DNA of 64,000 bases from Pseudarthrobacter oxydans (GTDB lineage Bacteria; Actinomycetota; Actinomycetes; Actinomycetales; Micrococcaceae): positions 1,922,001-1,986,000 of the forward strand of contig NZ_CP139438.1 of NCBI RefSeq assembly GCF_034258515.1, in the 5' to 3' direction. Under the pieces are notes generated by a model that was given only the letters and a program-made list of their open reading frames with translations, did not search any database and was not told the origin of the DNA. This document shows positions 61,014-64,000 of this stretch, piece by piece. Every line of letters begins with the position of its first letter. The first letter of the stretch is position 1. A program made the translations under genes and the position numbers.

Positions 61014-62120
61014 TCAGGCCGCGTTCATGCCTTCTCCTTGTTGAAGTGGGGCGGCCAGCGACCAGCACCAGCCGGCTAGTTCCCGGGCGATCGCGGTTTT
61101 GGCTTTGACTGACATTTTGTGGCGGTCATCGAAGTGTTCCCACTTGTGATGAAGCCTGTGGTTTCCTTCCAGGGCGCGGATGCGGGTTGCCGGGCTGACG
61201 CGATCAAGTTGACGCAGCAGCCGTTGGCCGGGCCGGGCGTAGGGGCGGCGGTGCTGCCAGGCGGCTTCGATCAGCAGCTTACGGGCGTAGGTGTTCCCGG
61301 CCTTGGTGATCGGGCCCTGGTGCCGGGACTGGCCGGAGGAGTTCTCACTCGGTACGAGTCCGAGGTAGGAGCCGATGGTAGAGCCGGTGAAGCGGGTCCA
61401 GTCCCCTATTTCGACGGCCAGCCCGAACGCCGTGGTCATCTGGATCCCGCGCAGACACATCAATGCCTCGATCACCGGTGAGTAGCGGCAGCCCGCGGCG
61501 GTGGCAGTGACTTGTTTGTCGATGCGGGCCAGATGCGCGGCGAGTAGTTCGGCCTGCTCAACGTTGGCTTGATAGGTGAATTGCAGCGCCGGTTCGCCAA
61601 GATGTTGGCGATGTAGCCACTGGATGTGTTCCTTTGTCCACCGGGTGTCCTTGGGATAGCGGATGCCGTGCCGCAGCAGGATGGCGTTCACGTGCTGCCG
61701 GGTGTGGGCAAGGTCATTTGTCGTGCCGGAGCGCAGCCGGGACAGGTCCCGCAACGCTTCTTCCTCAGGATCCGGGATGCGCACCTCGGTGACCGATTCC
61801 ACGGCAAGCATCTCAGCCAATATCCGGGCATCCCGCCGGTCAGTTTTAATGCGGTCCCCAGGAGCACGCAATTGTTTCGAGGACGCTGTGACCACACAGT
61901 TGACGCCCGCACCCTGAAGGTAACGGGCCAGGACGAAACCGGTAGGGCCGGACTCGTAGACGACCTTAATGCCCGGTTCAAACCGACGTATCCACTCCAG
62001 CACGATGGCCGGGTCGGCAGCCATAGTGTGGGTGCTGATTTCACCGGTGGCCGGGTTCAGCGCGTGGCCGACAACGTTGACCGCGTGAACATCCAGACCA
62101 ATGAAAGTATGCTCAAACAT
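61014..62120 (-). CDS. IS110-family transposase
   Basis: A 368-residue DEDD transposase. The N-terminal RuvC-like part has FIGLDVHA (Asp), YESGPTG (Glu) and KTDRRDARILAE (two Asp). The C-terminal transposase-20 part has CLRGIQMTTAFGLAVEIGD and YLGLVPSENSSG with the catalytic serine region. The length is normal and the gene looks intact. IS110 elements lack classic inverted repeats and use a structured non-coding end as bridge RNA; the flanks 60786-61013 and 62121-62447 are the places for it, but the element ends could not be fixed. Confidence 0.92.
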   Translation of the reverse strand: MFEHTFIGLDVHAVNVVGHALNPATGEISTHTMAADPAIVLEWIRRFEPGIKVVYESGPTGFVLARYLQGAGVNCVVTASSKQLRAPGDRIKTDRRDARILAEMLAVESVTEVRIPDPEEEALRDLSRLRSGTTNDLAHTRQHVNAILLRHGIRYPKDTRWTKEHIQWLHRQHLGEPALQFTYQANVEQAELLAAHLARIDKQVTATAAGCRYSPVIEALMCLRGIQMTTAFGLAVEIGDWTRFTGSTIGSYLGLVPSENSSGQSRHQGPITKAGNTYARKLLIEAAWQHRRPYARPGQRLLRQLDRVSPATRIRALEGNHRLHHKWEHFDDRHKMSVKAKTAIARELAGWCWSLAAPLQQGEGMNAA

Positions 62121-62447
62121 AGCCGGGACCTCCCAAACTTCACATGTGGCACTACCATTGCACTCCCCGCCGAGCCGTCAGGCCAAGGAAGGCGTTAATG
62201 GCAACCCACGACCCTGTGAAACAGAAGGCCCCGGCCCTCTCCTGCCCGTCCGGGATAGAGGACATTACCGCCGGGTACGAGGTTCCGGCCAGCGCCACCC
62301 TTTCCAGCAAGAGCCAAACGCGACACCCTAGGCCCGGCGCTGGCGGGACCGCCCGGCGACAATGGCCGGCCCGGACGCGCAGCACCACGACCCGGTTGTC
62401 ACTTCATATCGTCTAAGCCCTGACAGGCTCGCTGCTGCCCTCGGCCC
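62121..62447. other. 327-base stretch flanking the IS110 element
   Basis: No gene supported. The part next to the transposase start is the IS110 5' non-coding end, which in this family can encode a bridge-type RNA; I could not define one by eye. Confidence 0.35.
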
Positions 62448-63113
62448 TCAGGCCAGGGCGGCAGCCAGCCGGTCCAGCCCGGGAACGGTGTAATCCGGAG
62501 CCTGAAAATATCCGGGGTACTGCCCGCCGGACCGGTTGATCCACGCCGTGCCCAGACCGGCCCTCGCCGCCCCGTGAATATCCCACGGATGAACGGCCAC
62601 CAGCAGCAACTCCCCGGGCGCTGCGCCGCACGCCGACGCTGCGTACTCATACGCGGCCCGTCCAGGTTTCCAGGACTGGGCGCCCTCCACGGAAAGCAGC
62701 AGTTCAAAGCTGTCCCTGATCCCGGCCTCCGTGAACAGTTTTTCGGCAACGCCGGTTGAGCCGTTGGTCAGGGTCACCAGCCGGAAACCCGCAGCCTTGA
62801 GTGCCTTCACTCCTTCCGGGACGTCCGCATGCAGTCCCAGTCCCGTCAGGCCGGTCATGACATGGTCCACGGCGGCGTCCGGCGTCCTGTCCACATCCAT
62901 GCCGGCGAACAGGCCGCGGAGGGCTTCGGCGCCGATCCCGGCGAACGATCCATTGTCTCCGGCAGCTGTGAGGGCGAACCCGTCGCGCAGCAGCGTGGCG
63001 AACCACAGCTTCGCCAGTGATGCCGGGGCACCTACCTCTTCGAACCGTTCGGCCAAGGGCGACATATCCGACAGGGTTTCGTTGACATCAAAAACAATGA
63101 TCGAGGGTTTCAT
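62448..63113 (-). CDS. Haloacid dehalogenase type II-like HAD hydrolase
   Basis: A 221-residue HAD protein. The nucleophile is Asp9 in FDVNETLSDM, followed by LTNGS (motif II), the Lys in WKPGRAAYEYA and HPWDIHGA with the acidic motif. These match L-2-haloacid dehalogenase-type members. The ATG at 63113 follows GAAGGGAAA. Hydrolysis of a 2-haloacid or a phosphate ester is possible; the sequence does not choose. It lies downstream of thioredoxin on the same strand. Confidence 0.88.
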   Translation of the reverse strand: MKPSIIVFDVNETLSDMSPLAERFEEVGAPASLAKLWFATLLRDGFALTAAGDNGSFAGIGAEALRGLFAGMDVDRTPDAAVDHVMTGLTGLGLHADVPEGVKALKAAGFRLVTLTNGSTGVAEKLFTEAGIRDSFELLLSVEGAQSWKPGRAAYEYAASACGAAPGELLLVAVHPWDIHGAARAGLGTAWINRSGGQYPGYFQAPDYTVPGLDRLAAALA

Positions 63114-63203
63114 GCAAGGTTTCCCTTCATCCGTGGGTGGACGTTCAGGCACCGCCCGTCCACCCTGTTTCCTGCTTCCGTGCAACCGCGCAGTTGGCGG
63201 TGG

Positions 63204-63530
63204 TCAGCGCAAATATTCGGCAAACTCTTTTTCCAGGTAGTGCTTGGGCCGGGCGCCGACCACTGAGGACTTCAGGGCGCCGTCCTTGAACAGGTAGATG
63301 GCCGGGATGGAGGTGATGCCGTATTCTGCCGCTACCCGTGGATTTTCGTCGATGTTGACCTTCACGACGTCGACCGTTCCGGCGTGCTCGACCGCAATCT
63401 GATTCAGGACGGGGGAGACCATCCTGCAGGGCCCGCACCAATCCGCCCAGAAATCCACGATAACCGGTTTGTCCGATTGCAGGACCTCCTGCTCAAACGT
63501 GCCATCGGTGACATCTTTTGTGGTGCTCAT
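63204..63530 (-). CDS. trxA: Thioredoxin
   Basis: A 108-residue thioredoxin with the active site FWADWCGPCRM, the cis-proline loop TSIPAIYLF and the KHYLEKEF C-terminal helix. The ATG at 63530 follows CAGAAAGGAAA and overlaps the stop of the upstream flavoprotein (ATGA), so the two were an operon. It reduces disulfides in the cytoplasm. Local pairing with a disulfide-reductase-like flavoprotein suggests a dedicated reductant, although that partner is broken here. Confidence 0.93.
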   Translation of the reverse strand: MSTTKDVTDGTFEQEVLQSDKPVIVDFWADWCGPCRMVSPVLNQIAVEHAGTVDVVKVNIDENPRVAAEYGITSIPAIYLFKDGALKSSVVGARPKHYLEKEFAEYLR

Positions 63531-64000
63531 AGCGTTTCCTTTCTGTATTTGAGGTTGTCGAGGGCCATTTGGAAAGCCTCGCTGTAGCTGGGAAACTGCG
63601 CGACCTGGTCGTGAAGGACGGCAATGGGTATTTTGGCGCGGATCGCGAGGGAGGCCTGGTGGATCCATTCCCCGGCCAGGGGCGAGACAGCCCAGGCACC
63701 GATGAGAATCCCCTCATCGGTGTCCGTGAGCAGTCCAAGATGCCCGCGGGGTTCCTGCTCATAGGTCCAGGGCGGGCGAGCGATTTGGCCAGGTCCAGTT
63801 CAGCGAACGCAGTTGACCGTCCCTGCTCATCGGCTTGGGCCTGGGTGAGTCCTGCAGCCGCGATCTCCGGGTCCCCGAAAACCACCCTGGGAATGCCCTC
63901 GTAGGTGGCCGGGCGTGGCCGGTCCAGGATGGCGTCTGCGACGATGCGCCCCTGGTACTTGGCAACGTGGGTGAAGGGCATGACGCCGGTGACATCGCCG
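63527..64000 (-). pseudogene. Pyridine-nucleotide disulfide-reductase-like flavoprotein, frameshifted, partial
   Basis: The C-terminal dimerisation domain of a FAD/NAD(P) oxidoreductase enters at the window edge: GDVTGVMPFTHVAKYQGR and FGDPEIAAAGLTQAQA. After ELDLAKSLARP the family continuation (WTYEQEPRGHLGLL, then WIHQASLAIRAKIPIAVLHD to RKETL*) is in another frame. One base appears lost near 63771-63777. Its stop overlaps the trxA start. It resembles mercuric reductase/lipoamide dehydrogenase relatives. Either a recent pseudogene or a sequence error. Confidence 0.75.

Overview
The window reads like the accessory genome of a high-GC soil actinobacterium, most likely Micrococcaceae (Arthrobacter, Pseudarthrobacter or Paenarthrobacter). 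The reasons are the GC-rich code with GTG and TTG starts, the gene content (CYP199-like P450, branched-chain-type ABC importer, fused E1 dehydrogenase, DUF1275, MesX/MesD) and the transposase types. The genus is an inference. No complete tRNA or rRNA gene and no CRISPR array was seen.

Layout. (1) 1-8.8 kb is an aromatic-compound catabolic locus: two MFS transporters, an MBL-fold hydrolase, an aldehyde dehydrogenase, an SDR, an IclR regulator, a phthalate-dioxygenase-reductase-type electron donor and a CYP199-like P450. Three nearly identical 19-bp palindromes (706, 4434, 6341) tie these units into one probable IclR regulon. (2) 9.5-16.1 kb is a small island with two conflict-type cassettes: a Trypco2 protein with a trypsin/P-loop/TPR protein, and a PD-(D/E)xK-like nuclease with a 456-aa partner. 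(3) 16.1-50.1 kb is a larger island. Its first 25 kb is a second catabolic cluster: FCD-GntR regulator, Fe-alcohol and aldehyde dehydrogenases, a five-gene Liv-type importer, Zn-alcohol dehydrogenase, ornithine-cyclodeaminase-like protein, LhgO-like oxidase, four SDRs, a TPP enzyme, a 2-oxoacid dehydrogenase E1/E2 pair without E3, a VOC protein and an MHS permease. Its last 8 kb is defence-like: a winged-helix-like protein, a broken gene, a KAP NTPase, an isoprenyl diphosphate synthase paired with a DUF4062-like protein, and a membrane protein with a decayed paralogue.

The two islands are delimited by three direct copies of the 3' end of a tRNA gene (TTCGAGTCCCACCTCGGGCA, probably tRNA-Leu) at 9482, 16111 and 50073. 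Each copy has a GTGTGGACANTGTCCACAC-type palindrome upstream. The first two copies also have one about 370 bp downstream, while the last lacks it. This is what successive integration of related elements at one tRNA locus would leave. No integrase is present in the window.

(4) 50.3-64 kb carries a folate-independent methionine synthase operon (mesX, mesD, flavin reductase) with a divergent LysR regulator, a cysteine-synthase-like enzyme, a Crp/Fnr - AhpD-like - membrane protein group, an intact IS110 transposase, a haloacid dehalogenase-like protein and thioredoxin. Several decayed genes lie among them (ABC ATPase, IS21 and IS481 pieces, a disulfide-reductase-like flavoprotein).

The best candidates for undescribed biology are the tRNA-end tandem island structure, the isoprenyl-synthase/DUF4062-like pair, the nuclease/456-aa pair and the Trypco2-protease-NTPase-TPR pair.
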